NCBI RefSeq assembly: GCF_029277445.1
Contig: NZ_CP119566.1
Coordinates: 3,722,001 to 3,786,000, forward strand
Reading direction: 5' to 3'
DNA from: Pararhizobium qamdonense
GTDB lineage: Bacteria > Pseudomonadota > Alphaproteobacteria > Rhizobiales > Rhizobiaceae
DNA length: 64,000 nt
This document shows, piece after piece, positions 36,528 through 45,219 of the stretch; the stretch's first letter is position 1; each line of letters begins with the position of its first letter. Position numbers and translations under genes: made by a program. A model generated the notes under the pieces. It was not told where the DNA came from and searched no databases. It saw only the letters and a program-made list of their open reading frames with translations.

Positions 36528-37811
36528 TTAGAGGCTTTCGCGGTCCTCGTCAGCATGATGCTTGCGGATGCGCCGGACGACCAGCCACATGGCAAGAACC
36601 GCGACCGGCACGAAGAAACCGGTCAGCACGCTCGACTTGATCGGAATGCCCTCGCTTTCCAGAGCCTTGGCGATGTAGCCGAACAGGCCGACGACATAAT
36701 AGGAGATGGCGGCGACCGAGAGCCCTTCGACTGTCTGCTGCAGGCGCAGCTGCAGCTTGGCGCGGCGGTCCATCGAATTGAGCAGCACACTGTTTTGACG
36801 CTCGAGTTCGACATCGACCCAGCTTCTGAGCAGGGCGGTGGCGCGGGTGAGCTTGCGCGACAGGTTGGCCTGGCGCTCTTCGACCGACTGGCAGGTGCGC
36901 ATCGCCGGCGCCAGGCGCCGCTCCAGGAACGTGCCGAGCGTTTCATAGCCCGGCACGCCGGTTTCGATCAGCGAGCGAATGCGCTCCTGAACGATGCCGT
37001 AATAGGCGCGGCTGGCACCGAAACGGTAGAGGCTGAGCGCGGCTCCTGCCTCCAGTTCGGCCGCAAGAAGGGTGATCTCGGCCAGCATTTCGTCGGCATG
37101 TTCGCGGGCGCTGGTGCGCATCCGCTGGGTGACGCCGGTCAGCCCATCCTCGATCCGGCGGATATCCGGCGACAGCGACTGCGCCAAAGGCAGGCCGAGC
37201 ATTGCCAGCGTGCGATAGGTCTCGATATCGAGCAGCCGCTGCACGAGCGCGCCCGTCCCGGCCTCTGTCATGCCGCGATCGATAACGAGGATCTGCGTCA
37301 GGCCGTCGCCATTCTGGCGGAAATCGGTGAGCACCACCGACTGGCCGTTCTTGATATCGCTGTAACAGAGGCTGGTCGGGTCGAACGCGCTCATCGCCGC
37401 GCGGGTCTCTTCCGTGTCCGGCCGGATTTCCAGCCGGATGCCGGAGATCAGCGTGCCCGGCGGCGAAAAGCCATCGCCGAACGGATGCGTGGTCACGTCG
37501 CCGCCGAACTGCTCGGGAATGACGCCATCCCAGAAATAGGTCGAGAATTCGGTATGGCGCTCCCACCGCAGCGTGCCCTGCCCCCAGGAGATCGCATGGT
37601 GGCTGGCCTCGCGGCTCGGCGGCGAGACGCCGCGGGCGCGCGACAATTCCGACAGAACCGCATGATCGACGGCGGCCCCGCCATCGGTCATGAAGGCAAG
37701 CTGGAAAATCACGCGCGGCGACGTGACCAGCGCATATGGACGCGCATGGATCTCGCCCAGCGCCTGGGCGCGGGCCGGAGCCGACGGAAATGCGAAACTG
37801 CGTTTGGCCAT
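36528..37811 (-). CDS. DUF3422-family membrane-anchored protein
   Basis: 427 residues from the ATG at 37811 (MAKRSFAFPSAPARAQALGE). It begins with the family hallmark HARPYALVTSPRVIFQLAF and contains ETYRTLAMLGLPLAQ and LNSMDRRAKLQLRLQQTVEGLS. Two hydrophobic helices near the C-terminus (about residues 365-385 and 397-418) anchor it in the membrane, with the large N-terminal part presumably cytosolic. Function unknown; resemblance to CorA-like helical bundles in the C-terminal third (helix, helix, two TM) is suggestive only. Confidence 0.82.
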   Translation of the reverse strand: MAKRSFAFPSAPARAQALGEIHARPYALVTSPRVIFQLAFMTDGGAAVDHAVLSELSRARGVSPPSREASHHAISWGQGTLRWERHTEFSTYFWDGVIPEQFGGDVTTHPFGDGFSPPGTLISGIRLEIRPDTEETRAAMSAFDPTSLCYSDIKNGQSVVLTDFRQNGDGLTQILVIDRGMTEAGTGALVQRLLDIETYRTLAMLGLPLAQSLSPDIRRIEDGLTGVTQRMRTSAREHADEMLAEITLLAAELEAGAALSLYRFGASRAYYGIVQERIRSLIETGVPGYETLGTFLERRLAPAMRTCQSVEERQANLSRKLTRATALLRSWVDVELERQNSVLLNSMDRRAKLQLRLQQTVEGLSVAAISYYVVGLFGYIAKALESEGIPIKSSVLTGFFVPVAVLAMWLVVRRIRKHHADEDRESL

Positions 37812-37936
37812 GAAGCGTTTTCCCCTCTCACGCATCAATCAGAACTGTCTTATCAACAGGATGAGCAAAAGGGAAAGGACGCTTTGACGCAGGCCCGTGT
37901 TTGCCGTGGACAGACTCGGGAGTACTGACGCTTTGC

Positions 37937-37963
37937 AAAGTGGCTAAAGAAATTGACCACTTT
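37937..37963. promoter_or_regulatory. Palindrome upstream of the GntR gene, candidate autoregulatory operator
   Basis: AAAGTGG at 37937-37943 and CCACTTT at 37957-37963 form a perfect 7-bp inverted repeat with 13 bases between. It ends 37 bases before the chosen GTG start of the GntR gene. Size and place suit a dimeric regulator; it does not match the short TGGT-N-ACCA FadR-type sites exactly. Confidence 0.45.
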
Positions 37964-38000
37964 CAAGCGGGTGACTAAGTTGGCGCCAAGGAGAGCCGCC

Positions 38001-38789
38001 GTGACCGACGACACTATTGATGCCTTTGCCCGCATCCCGCATAGCCGGACCTCCGGCGAGATCATCCAGCAGATCGAGCTGCTCATTCTCGAAGGCGTGC
38101 TGCGCGACAGCGAGCGGCTGCCAAGCGAACGGGATCTGTCGGGCCGGTTCGATGTGTCGCGGCCGATCCTGCGCGAGGCGTTGAAGGAGCTGGAGGCGCG
38201 GGGCCTGCTTGTGAGCCATCACGGCGGCGGTACCTTCGTGGCGGATGTCATCGGGCAGGTATTTTCCAAGCCGGTCATCGACCTGATCTCGCGCCATCAG
38301 AAGGCGACGCAGGATTATCTCGAATATCGCCGCGAACTGGAAGGCATGACCGCGGAGTTCGCCGCGCGCCGCGCCACCCGGTTCGACCGGGACATGCTGA
38401 CCCGGATCATGGAGGAGATGCGGGCGGCCCATCTGTCCGGCTCGGCCGAAGGCGGGCTGAAGACCGATGTCGAGCTGCACAGCGCGATTGGCGAATGCGC
38501 CCATAACATCATTCTCTTGCACACGCTGCGCGCCTGTTACCGGCTGTTGAGCGGTGGCATCTTCTTCAGCCGCGAGGTGCTGTTTGCAGCGCCCGGCGCC
38601 GGTGACATGCTGCTGGCCCAGCATGAGGCAATCTACGAGGCGATCATGGCGGGCAATCCGGCGCAGGCGCGCGAGGCAGCCCAGGCGCATATCGACTTCA
38701 TCATCACCGCCACGCGGGACGCCGAACGCTCGGGCGAATGGGCCCGGATCTCGCAGCTGAGAATGCAGCAGCGCGACCGGCAAGGTTAG
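38001..38789 (+). CDS. GntR-family regulator, FadR subfamily (FCD domain)
   Basis: 262 residues from the GTG at 38001, chosen because AAGGAG lies 8 bases upstream; the frame begins earlier at a TTG without RBS. N-terminal winged HTH: SGEIIQQIELLILEG, LPSERDLSGRFDVSRPILREAL and GLLVSHHGGGTFV. The C-terminal helical FCD domain shows the metal/ligand residues Asp and His in DVELHSAIGECAHN and QHEAIYEAI. Regulators of this kind (LldR, PdhR, GlcC) sense carboxylates. It is not next to an obvious target; glcDEF is 4 kb away. Effector unknown. Confidence 0.88.
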   Translation: MTDDTIDAFARIPHSRTSGEIIQQIELLILEGVLRDSERLPSERDLSGRFDVSRPILREALKELEARGLLVSHHGGGTFVADVIGQVFSKPVIDLISRHQKATQDYLEYRRELEGMTAEFAARRATRFDRDMLTRIMEEMRAAHLSGSAEGGLKTDVELHSAIGECAHNIILLHTLRACYRLLSGGIFFSREVLFAAPGAGDMLLAQHEAIYEAIMAGNPAQAREAAQAHIDFIITATRDAERSGEWARISQLRMQQRDRQG

Positions 38790-39071
38790 GCCTTCCCCTC
38801 GGCCGGCAACACAAAAGTCACGGGCCGGGAAAATTGCCGCGCCTGTCTCACCAATGCCGCAAACATGCTCTATAAGGCCGCTATCGGCACATTTTGCTGG
38901 CGCAATCCCATTAAGTTGCCTGTCTTTCGCGTTGCCGCGCCCTTTATACGGAGCGCCGCGATAACTATATGTGCTTCACCAAATCTGCTCGTTTACAGGC
39001 TGCGGAAAGCGCGCATATTAAAGCAATATTGCAGATTAAAATGATTCGCTTTTTGAAAGGACGCCCCGACG

Positions 39072-39581
39072 TTGAATATCTTGAATCGCCTTGTCACGGA
39101 TGTACGCCTGATGTTCCGCAGACCCGTGCGGATGCAATGTGCTGCGCTGTGTTACCGGTTCAAGAAGAAGAGCGCGGCGCCAGAGATGCTTTTGATCACC
39201 AGCCGTGACACCGGCCGCTGGGTCATTCCCAAGGGATGGCCGATGGAAGGCAAGATGTGTCATCAGGCTGCTGCGCAGGAGGCCTATGAAGAGGCTGGCG
39301 TCAAGGGTGAGGCCGGCGCCGAGCGGATCGGCTTTTACATGTACGACAAGGGCATGGACCAGGGCCTCAAGGTTCAGTGCATGGTTCAGGTCTATCCGCT
39401 GGTCGTCCTGGATATGCTCAAGAGCTTTCCGGAAAAGGGCAGCCGGAAGATGGAATGGGTGAGCTTTCGCGAAGGCGCCAAGCGCGTCGCCGAGCCGATG
39501 CTGAAGGACCTCATCCTGAGCTTCGAACAGCGGCTGCTGGCCACCATGAACCCGGTGGTCCAAAAAACTGCAGCGCAATAA
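39072..39581 (+). CDS. Nudix hydrolase
   Basis: 169 residues from a TTG at 39072; an ATG at 39111 is a possible shorter start. The Nudix box appears as GWPMEGKMCHQAAAQEAYEE with AGV following, retaining the catalytic REx2EE-type glutamates in the form QEAYEEAG. The flanking sequence (WVIPKGWPMEG) is typical of the DIPP/Aps1-like bacterial group that hydrolyses diadenosine or diphosphoinositol polyphosphates, but substrate cannot be fixed. The Arg of the canonical REUXEE motif is replaced by Gln. Single gene ahead of pit, 105 bases apart. Confidence 0.85.
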   Translation: MNILNRLVTDVRLMFRRPVRMQCAALCYRFKKKSAAPEMLLITSRDTGRWVIPKGWPMEGKMCHQAAAQEAYEEAGVKGEAGAERIGFYMYDKGMDQGLKVQCMVQVYPLVVLDMLKSFPEKGSRKMEWVSFREGAKRVAEPMLKDLILSFEQRLLATMNPVVQKTAAQ

Positions 39582-39686
39582 CGCCGGAACAGACGTGATC
39601 ATGGCAACATGAAACATGTGCGGCGCAGCTGCGCAGACCGGGCGCCTGTCCTATCCGGGCAGGCTGTCTGAATTGGAGAACAGACG

Positions 39687-41192
39687 GTGACAAAACCGCG
39701 CCCGAGCCTCGAAAAACCGACACTCGACAAATACCTGGACAAGGTGACATTGAACGAGGAAGCGACACATCATGTGTTGCGGCCCTGGGCCGGCATCGGT
39801 CTTGGCTTTCTGTTCCTGTTGGTCAGCGTGATTTTCGCGGCCGCCTATGTCTCCGAAGAACCCAAATACCTGATCATTCTCGCCGCCGCCGCCGTTGCCG
39901 GTTATATGGCGATGAATATCGGCGCCAATGACGTGACCAACAATGTCGGCGCTGCCGTGGGATCGAAGGCGATCACCATGACGACGGCGCTGATCATCGC
40001 CGCCATCTTCGAAGTCGCCGGCGCCGTGTTTGCCGGCGGGCGCGTGGTTTCGACCATCGAGGCGGGCATTGTCGATGCGGCGCAGATGCCATCGGGCGAG
40101 GCCTTCGTCTGGGTGATGATGGCCGCCCTGATTTCGGCCGCGGTGTGGATCAACATCGCCACCTGGTCGGGCGCGCCGATCTCCACCACCCACTCGATCG
40201 TCGGCAGTATTCTTGGATCCGGCGTAGCGGCGGCCGGGTTTTCCTCGATCCACTGGGCATCGCTTGCGGGCATCACGGCCAGCTGGACAATATCGCCGCT
40301 GCTCGGCGGTGGCGTCGCCGCGCTGCTTCTGGCGTTCATCAAGACGTTCATCATCTACCGTGAAGACAAGATCACGGCGGCGATCTTCTGGACGCCGATC
40401 CTGCTTGCCGTCATGACGGGCGCTTTCGCCACCTATTTTGCCGTGATCGGCATCGAGAAGGTGGCGCATATTCCCATGACACAAGGCATCCTGATCGGCC
40501 TTGCCGTGGCGGCGCTGACCATATTTGCGGCGAGGCCCTGGATCGCGCGCCAGGCTGCCGGGCTCGACAACCGCAACCAGTCGCTGCGCAAGCTGTTCCA
40601 GCTGCCGCTCATTCTTTCGGCCGCCCTTCTCTCCTTCGCCCATGGTGCCAACGACGTGTCCAATGCCGTCGGACCACTTGCGGCGATCGTTGCCAACGTC
40701 AATGGGCTCGCAATCGTCTCGACCACCTATGTACCGCTCTGGGTGATGCTGATCGGGGCCTTCGGCATTTCCTGCGGCCTGCTTCTGTTTGGTCCCAAAC
40801 TCATCCGCGTCGTCGGCGAGGAGATCACCAAGCTCAATCCGATGCGCGCCTATTGCGTGGCCCTTGCAACGGCGATCACCGTGATCATCGCGACCTCGCT
40901 CGGCCTGCCCGTCTCGACCACGCATACCGCCGTGGGCGCCGTCTTCGGCATCGGCTTTTTCCGCGAATGGTACACCCGCAATTCCAAGCGGCGGCTGGAA
41001 TATGTGCGCCAGAAGACCGGGCAAATGGATTTCGAGCGCCGGATCGAGCACAGCCCGGAAGAATCGCACCGGCGGCGCCTGGTGCGGCGCTCGCATTTCA
41101 TGACAATCGTCGCGGCCTGGGTTATCACCGTTCCCGTTTCGGCGCTGTTATCGGCGGCGGTCTACACGGTTTTCGCGGCTCTCTTTATCTAG
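39687..41192 (+). CDS. pit: Inorganic phosphate transporter, Pit family
   Basis: 501 residues from the GTG at 39687, preceded by GGAGAACAGACG. It is a low-affinity H+- or Na+-coupled phosphate symporter of the inner membrane. Two copies of the Pit signature mark its internal duplication: GANDVTNNVGAAVGSKAI near residue 80 and GANDVSNAVGPLAAIV near residue 320; both have a downstream STTHS/STTHT segment. About ten to twelve membrane helices. A basic, His/Arg-rich cytosolic loop precedes the last helix. No pitA-type accessory (DUF47/pit accessory) gene is adjacent. Confidence 0.95.
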   Translation: MTKPRPSLEKPTLDKYLDKVTLNEEATHHVLRPWAGIGLGFLFLLVSVIFAAAYVSEEPKYLIILAAAAVAGYMAMNIGANDVTNNVGAAVGSKAITMTTALIIAAIFEVAGAVFAGGRVVSTIEAGIVDAAQMPSGEAFVWVMMAALISAAVWINIATWSGAPISTTHSIVGSILGSGVAAAGFSSIHWASLAGITASWTISPLLGGGVAALLLAFIKTFIIYREDKITAAIFWTPILLAVMTGAFATYFAVIGIEKVAHIPMTQGILIGLAVAALTIFAARPWIARQAAGLDNRNQSLRKLFQLPLILSAALLSFAHGANDVSNAVGPLAAIVANVNGLAIVSTTYVPLWVMLIGAFGISCGLLLFGPKLIRVVGEEITKLNPMRAYCVALATAITVIIATSLGLPVSTTHTAVGAVFGIGFFREWYTRNSKRRLEYVRQKTGQMDFERRIEHSPEESHRRRLVRRSHFMTIVAAWVITVPVSALLSAAVYTVFAALFI

Positions 41193-41219
41193 AGCCTCGT
41201 ACGATAAATGAGGCTCTAG
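41189..41219. terminator. Perfect 10-bp hairpin overlapping the pit stop codon
   Basis: CTAGAGCCTC at 41189-41198 and GAGGCTCTAG at 41210-41219 with an 11-base loop. The pit stop codon TAG is within the left arm. No T tract follows, and the rsmE start codon is only 15 bases downstream, so it may be a processing or attenuating hairpin and not a full terminator. Confidence 0.5.
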
Positions 41220-41234
41220 ATTGAGGAATGATCT

Positions 41235-41972
41235 ATGCGCGCCAACTTCCGCATGCAGCGGCTGTTCATCGACGTACCGCTGACGCAAGGGACGATTTAC
41301 GAAGCATCGCGCGAGCAGTTCAACTATCTCGTCAATGTGCTGCGTTTCGAAGCGGGCGGCACCGTGCTGGTTTTCAACGGCCGTGACGGCGAATGGCAGG
41401 CGGAACTCTCCTTTCCGACCAAGAAACGGCTGTTCCTGACGGCAACCGAACAGGCGCGGCTGCAACCGGCACCCTGCGATCTGCAGTATCTGTTTGCACC
41501 GCTGAAGGTCGGCAGGCTCGATTATCTCGTGCAAAAGGCGGTGGAGATGGGGGCCGGCCTGTTGCAGCCGGTCATGACCCAGCATGTCCAGGGCAAGATC
41601 ACCAATCTCGACCGGGTGCGCGCCAATGTCATCGAGGCGGCCGAGCAATGTGGCGTCCTCGGCGTTCCCGACGTTGCCGAGCCGCGCCGGCTGGACGACA
41701 TTCTCAGCGGCTGGCCGGACGATCGCCGCATCATCTTTTGTGACGAAGGCGATGCCGGGCAAAATCCGCTGCCGGTTCTTGCGGCGGTGAAGGAACGCAA
41801 ACTGGCGCTCCTGATTGGTCCGGAAGGTGGTTTTTCCGATAGCGAACGGACGCTGCTGCGCAGTCTCGACTTCGTCACCGCCATCCCGCTCGGCCCGAGA
41901 ATTTTGCGGGCGGATACGGCGGCGGTGGCGGCAATGGCTGTGATCCAGGCATCGATTGGCGACTGGCAATAG
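41235..41972 (+). CDS. rsmE: 16S rRNA (uracil1498-N3)-methyltransferase RsmE
   Basis: 245 residues. SPOUT-class methyltransferase that modifies U1498 of 16S rRNA late in 30S assembly. The N-terminal PUA-like domain reads [11 protein letters not shown] and [12 protein letters not shown]; the knotted SAM-binding region shows [13 protein letters not shown] and [17 protein letters not shown]. Length is usual. It follows pit after 42 bases with a hairpin between and precedes gshA, all on the plus strand; co-transcription is possible. Confidence 0.96.
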   Translation: MRANFRMQRLFIDVPLTQGTIYEASREQFNYLVNVLRFEAGGTVLVFNGRDGEWQAELSFPTKKRLFLTATEQARLQPAPCDLQYLFAPLKVGRLDYLVQKAVEMGAGLLQPVMTQHVQGKITNLDRVRANVIEAAEQCGVLGVPDVAEPRRLDDILSGWPDDRRIIFCDEGDAGQNPLPVLAAVKERKLALLIGPEGGFSDSERTLLRSLDFVTAIPLGPRILRADTAAVAAMAVIQASIGDWQ

Positions 41973-42118
41973 AATCTGCAATGTTCACGTCATTCGACGT
42001 GTTGAAAATTTGAACCGGCCTTGAAAGAATTTCACTTGCACCACACCTGAAACCGGTTCAATCACCCTTCTGATGTCTGCCGTCCGGCAGGTCCCCGCCC
42101 GTTCAAAAGAAGACGCCC

Positions 42119-43492
42119 ATGGCCAGAGACACCACCGACCAGACGCCGGTTACCTCCATTGCAGACCTGACGGAATATCTGGCAGAGGGCAACAAGCCGG
42201 AAGAGAAGTTCCGGATTGGAACGGAGCACGAGAAGTTCGCCTTCTTCAAGGCAGACAACAGCCCGGTTCCCTATTTCGGTGATGCGAGCATTTCGGCGCT
42301 TCTGAACGGCATGGCGCAAAAGAGCGGCTGGGAGCCGATCATGGATGCCGGCAATATTATCGGCCTTGCCGAGAATTCCGGCCAGGGCGCGATTTCGCTG
42401 GAGCCCGGCGGCCAGTTCGAACTGTCGGGCGCGCCGCTCGAAAACCTGCACCAGACCTGCAAGGAATCCAACCGGCATCTGGCCGATCTGCGCGAGATTG
42501 CCGAGCCGCTCGGCATCCGTTTCCTCGGCATTGGCGGCAGTCCGAAATGGACGCTTTCAGAAACCCCGCGCATGCCGAAATCCCGCTACGACATCATGAG
42601 CCGCTACATGCCGAAGGTCGGCACACAAGGGCTCGACATGATGTACCGCACCTGCACGATCCAGGTGAACCTCGACTTCTCCTCCGAAGAGGACATGCGC
42701 CGCAAGATGCAGGTCTCGCTGAAGCTGCAGCCGCTGTCGACGGCGCTGTTTGCCAGCTCGCCCTTTACCGACGGCAAGCCGAACGGCCTGCTCTCCTGGC
42801 GCGGCGACATCTGGCGCGACACCGACAACCAGCGCGCCGGCGTCCTTCCCGCCATCTTCAATGCCGATTTCGGCTTTGAGGATTACGTCACATGGGCGCT
42901 CGACGTGCCGATGTATTTCGTGGTGCGCGACGGCAAATACCATGACTGCACCCGCGTCACCTTCCGCCAGTTCATGAACGGCGCGATGAAGGGTGAGCTT
43001 GCCGACTGGGAGCCCAATATGGGCGACTGGACCAACCATCTCTCGACGCTGTTTCCGGATGTGCGCCTGAAGCGTTTCCTGGAAATGCGCGGTGCCGATG
43101 GCGGCCCGTGGCGCCGCATCTGCGCGCTGCCGGCGTTCTGGGTCGGATTGCTCTATGACGGGGCAGCGCTCGATGCCGCCGAGGACCTCACCCGCGACTG
43201 GACCTATGACGAAACGCTTGCCATGCGCAATGCGGTGCCGGCACAGGGACTGTCTGCCACGCATCGCGGCACCTCGCTGTTCGACATTGCCCGCGAAGTG
43301 CTGTCGATCTCGCGCCTGGGGCTGAAGAACCGCAACAGGCTGAACGGCGACGACGTGGACGAGAGCATCTTCCTCGCCCCGCTCGATGAAGTGCTGGCCA
43401 AGAAGGCGACGCTCGCCGAAGACCTCCTGGCGCTCTACAAGGGACGCTGGAACGGCTCAGTCGAGCCGGTGTTCACCGACTACCAGTATTAG
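42119..43492 (+). CDS. gshA: Glutamate-cysteine ligase (proteobacterial/plant type)
   Basis: 457 residues, the usual size of the alphaproteobacterial/plant-type GCL. It makes gamma-glutamylcysteine, the first and rate-limiting step of glutathione synthesis. Signatures: FRIGTEHEKFAF, ISLEPGGQFELSG, MMYRTCTIQVNLDFSSE and SPFTDGKPNGLLSWRGDIW. Complete with ATG at 42119. gshB is not in the window. It fits with the GST and the KatG/OxyR pair as part of thiol and peroxide defence. Confidence 0.97.
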   Translation: MARDTTDQTPVTSIADLTEYLAEGNKPEEKFRIGTEHEKFAFFKADNSPVPYFGDASISALLNGMAQKSGWEPIMDAGNIIGLAENSGQGAISLEPGGQFELSGAPLENLHQTCKESNRHLADLREIAEPLGIRFLGIGGSPKWTLSETPRMPKSRYDIMSRYMPKVGTQGLDMMYRTCTIQVNLDFSSEEDMRRKMQVSLKLQPLSTALFASSPFTDGKPNGLLSWRGDIWRDTDNQRAGVLPAIFNADFGFEDYVTWALDVPMYFVVRDGKYHDCTRVTFRQFMNGAMKGELADWEPNMGDWTNHLSTLFPDVRLKRFLEMRGADGGPWRRICALPAFWVGLLYDGAALDAAEDLTRDWTYDETLAMRNAVPAQGLSATHRGTSLFDIAREVLSISRLGLKNRNRLNGDDVDESIFLAPLDEVLAKKATLAEDLLALYKGRWNGSVEPVFTDYQY

Positions 43493-43495
43493 GCT

Positions 43496-43927
43496 CTAAA
43501 ATCTCTTTTTCAGAAAGTAGCGGGGAATGGCGTTTTCGGCGCCTTCGAGTTCGCCGAAAACGGTGTAGCCGAGCTTTTCATAGAACGGCCGCGCCTGAAA
43601 CTCGAATGTGTCCAGCCAGACGCCGATATAGCCGCGGGCCCGCGCGATCGTTTCTGCTTCCGCCAGCAGGCGCGAGCCGAGGCCCTGGCCGCGATACGCA
43701 TCCGGCACCCCCAGATATTTGACGAAGGCCCAGCCGAACCCATCCGTGCCGTAAAGACCGCCGGCAACCGCATTCGTGTCGGGGTCGCGCAGCAGAATGG
43801 CGAAATCGGTCTTTTCCTCGATGGCACCGAGATGCAGTGCTGCATGCTGGTCCAGCACCGCAAGGATCGCTGCCGCATCCTGCGCGCTGGCATTTTCGGG
43901 AATGATATCGATGATCGGACGCTTCAT
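43496..43927 (-). CDS. GNAT N-acetyltransferase
   Basis: 143 residues from the ATG at 43927 (MKRPIIDIIPEN). A single GNAT domain: FVKYLGVPDAYRGQGLGSRLL is the acetyl-CoA-binding region and FEFQARPFYEKLGYTVFGELE the C-terminal part. It contains an early DLLRDPDTN-like turn (AILLRDPDTNAVAGGLYGTDG). Acceptor unknown. Convergent with gshA with only three bases between the stop codons. Confidence 0.86.
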   Translation of the reverse strand: MKRPIIDIIPENASAQDAAAILAVLDQHAALHLGAIEEKTDFAILLRDPDTNAVAGGLYGTDGFGWAFVKYLGVPDAYRGQGLGSRLLAEAETIARARGYIGVWLDTFEFQARPFYEKLGYTVFGELEGAENAIPRYFLKKRF

Positions 43928-44118
43928 GCCGGTTCCACGCGTGGCTGGGGACGCAGGCACAATAGGCGAACGCTGCAGGCTTGTGGAGAGTGAAATTCCG
44001 CCGATGCGGGAGCAAGTCGCATAGTCCTCATCCGGCTCACAAAAAGCGGTGTTCTCGCGGCTTTTTGCCGTTATAGTGCAACAACATGCGTAGTGCCGCC
44101 TGCTGGAGAGGACAAAAA

Positions 44119-45015
44119 ATGATCCCGCTTTTCGATATGATGATGCAGGCGCAGAATGGCAATGCCATGGACGTGATGGCCAAGCAGTTCGGCCTGGCGC
44201 AGGAGCAGATGGCCAAGGCGACGGCCGCCCTGATGCCGGTCTTTTCCACCGCCCTCAAGCGCAACACCGCCAACCCTTATGATTTCAGCACCTTGCTCGC
44301 TGCCATGTCGAACGGCAATTACGCCCAGTATTTCGAGGATATGAACAAGGCTTTCACGCCGCAGGGCCTGGCCGACGGCAATACTGCCCTCAATCAGCTT
44401 TTCGGCTCCACCGACATGCTGCAGGCCATTTCCGGGCAAGCGGCGCAGATAACCGGTATCGGCCAGGAAATCTACAAGCAGATGCTGCCGGTGGTGGCGA
44501 GCGCGATCATGGGGGGATTGTTCAAGCAGGCATCCGGGCAGATGGGCGGGATGCAGAATCCCTTTGCCAATACGCCGATGGAAGCAATGATGAAGCCATG
44601 GCTGGAGGCATCCGGCTTTACCAGGAAGCCGCACCCGGCCGCCAATCCATTCGACAACGCGTTCACGCAGGCGATGAGTTCCTTCACGCCGGCGATGAAC
44701 TCGTTCACGCCGGCGGTCAACCCGTTTACACAGGCTATGCAGGGCTTTTTCGGTGCGGCAAAGCCGGAGGAAAAACAGCCATCCGCCCCGGATATGTTTG
44801 CGGCCAACCCCTTCATCAAGGCGTTTCAGGACATGATGAACGGCAAGCCACAGGCAGCACCAGAGCCGGAAAAGAAGCCTGCCGAAGCCAATCCGATGGC
44901 GCAGTTTACCGAGATGTTCAACAGCATGTTCGACAGCGGGCTCGAGGCGCAGAAGGAATATCAGAAGAACATCGACGGCCTGTTCGAGACCTACCGGAAA
45001 ACGACAAACGGTTAA
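44119..45015 (+). CDS. DUF937-like protein, unknown function
   Basis: 298 residues from the ATG at 44119, with GGAGAGGA 5 bases upstream. The first 130 residues (MIPLFDMMMQAQNGNAMDVM, LMPVFSTALKRNTANPYDFS) match DUF937. Then comes a Met/Phe/Pro-rich segment with near-repeats NPFDNAFTQAM, SSFTPAM, NSFTPAV, NPFTQAM around residues 190-230, a Pro/Lys-rich linker and a C-terminal amphipathic helix (FNSMFDSGLEAQKEYQKNI). The end resembles phasin-like or PHA-granule-associated helices, which is only a resemblance. No signal peptide. Confidence 0.72.
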   Translation: MIPLFDMMMQAQNGNAMDVMAKQFGLAQEQMAKATAALMPVFSTALKRNTANPYDFSTLLAAMSNGNYAQYFEDMNKAFTPQGLADGNTALNQLFGSTDMLQAISGQAAQITGIGQEIYKQMLPVVASAIMGGLFKQASGQMGGMQNPFANTPMEAMMKPWLEASGFTRKPHPAANPFDNAFTQAMSSFTPAMNSFTPAVNPFTQAMQGFFGAAKPEEKQPSAPDMFAANPFIKAFQDMMNGKPQAAPEPEKKPAEANPMAQFTEMFNSMFDSGLEAQKEYQKNIDGLFETYRKTTNG

Positions 45016-45039
45016 CCGCTGCAGCTTGCCGGAGTGCCG

Positions 45040-45219
45040 TTATTTGACACTCTGGTTTTCATGCTGCTGCAACCGCGCCTGCCTCAAGGCATCGGTTTTT
45101 TTCTTGGCGGCGGCAACCCGCGCTTCTTCACTCGCGGTTGCGACACTCTTGGCTTGTTCGAAATCGCCCCATGACGACGGCCCCCTCGGCCGGCGCTTCA
45201 ATGGTTCGGTATCAGTCAT
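45040..45219 (-). CDS. Small charged protein, unknown function
   Basis: 59 residues (MTDTEPLKRRPRGPSSWGDF to QQHENQSVK), rich in Lys, Arg, Ala and Gln and probably helical in its second half. Its ATG at 45219 overlaps the stop codon of the response-regulator gene by 4 bases (ATGA), which is the main evidence that it is real. Short proteins of this kind with an N-terminal Pro/Arg motif are found in rhizobia. Function unknown; a partner of the response regulator is a guess from coupling. Confidence 0.65.
   Translation of the reverse strand: MTDTEPLKRRPRGPSSWGDFEQAKSVATASEEARVAAAKKKTDALRQARLQQHENQSVK

Noticed and set aside
36174..37928. 584-codon open frame on the plus strand
   Set aside because: Antisense to the DUF3422 and DUF6880 genes, both of which have better starts and protein character.
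39651..41096. 481-codon open frame on the minus strand
   Set aside because: Antisense to pit; Gly/Asp/His-rich shadow sequence with no domain.
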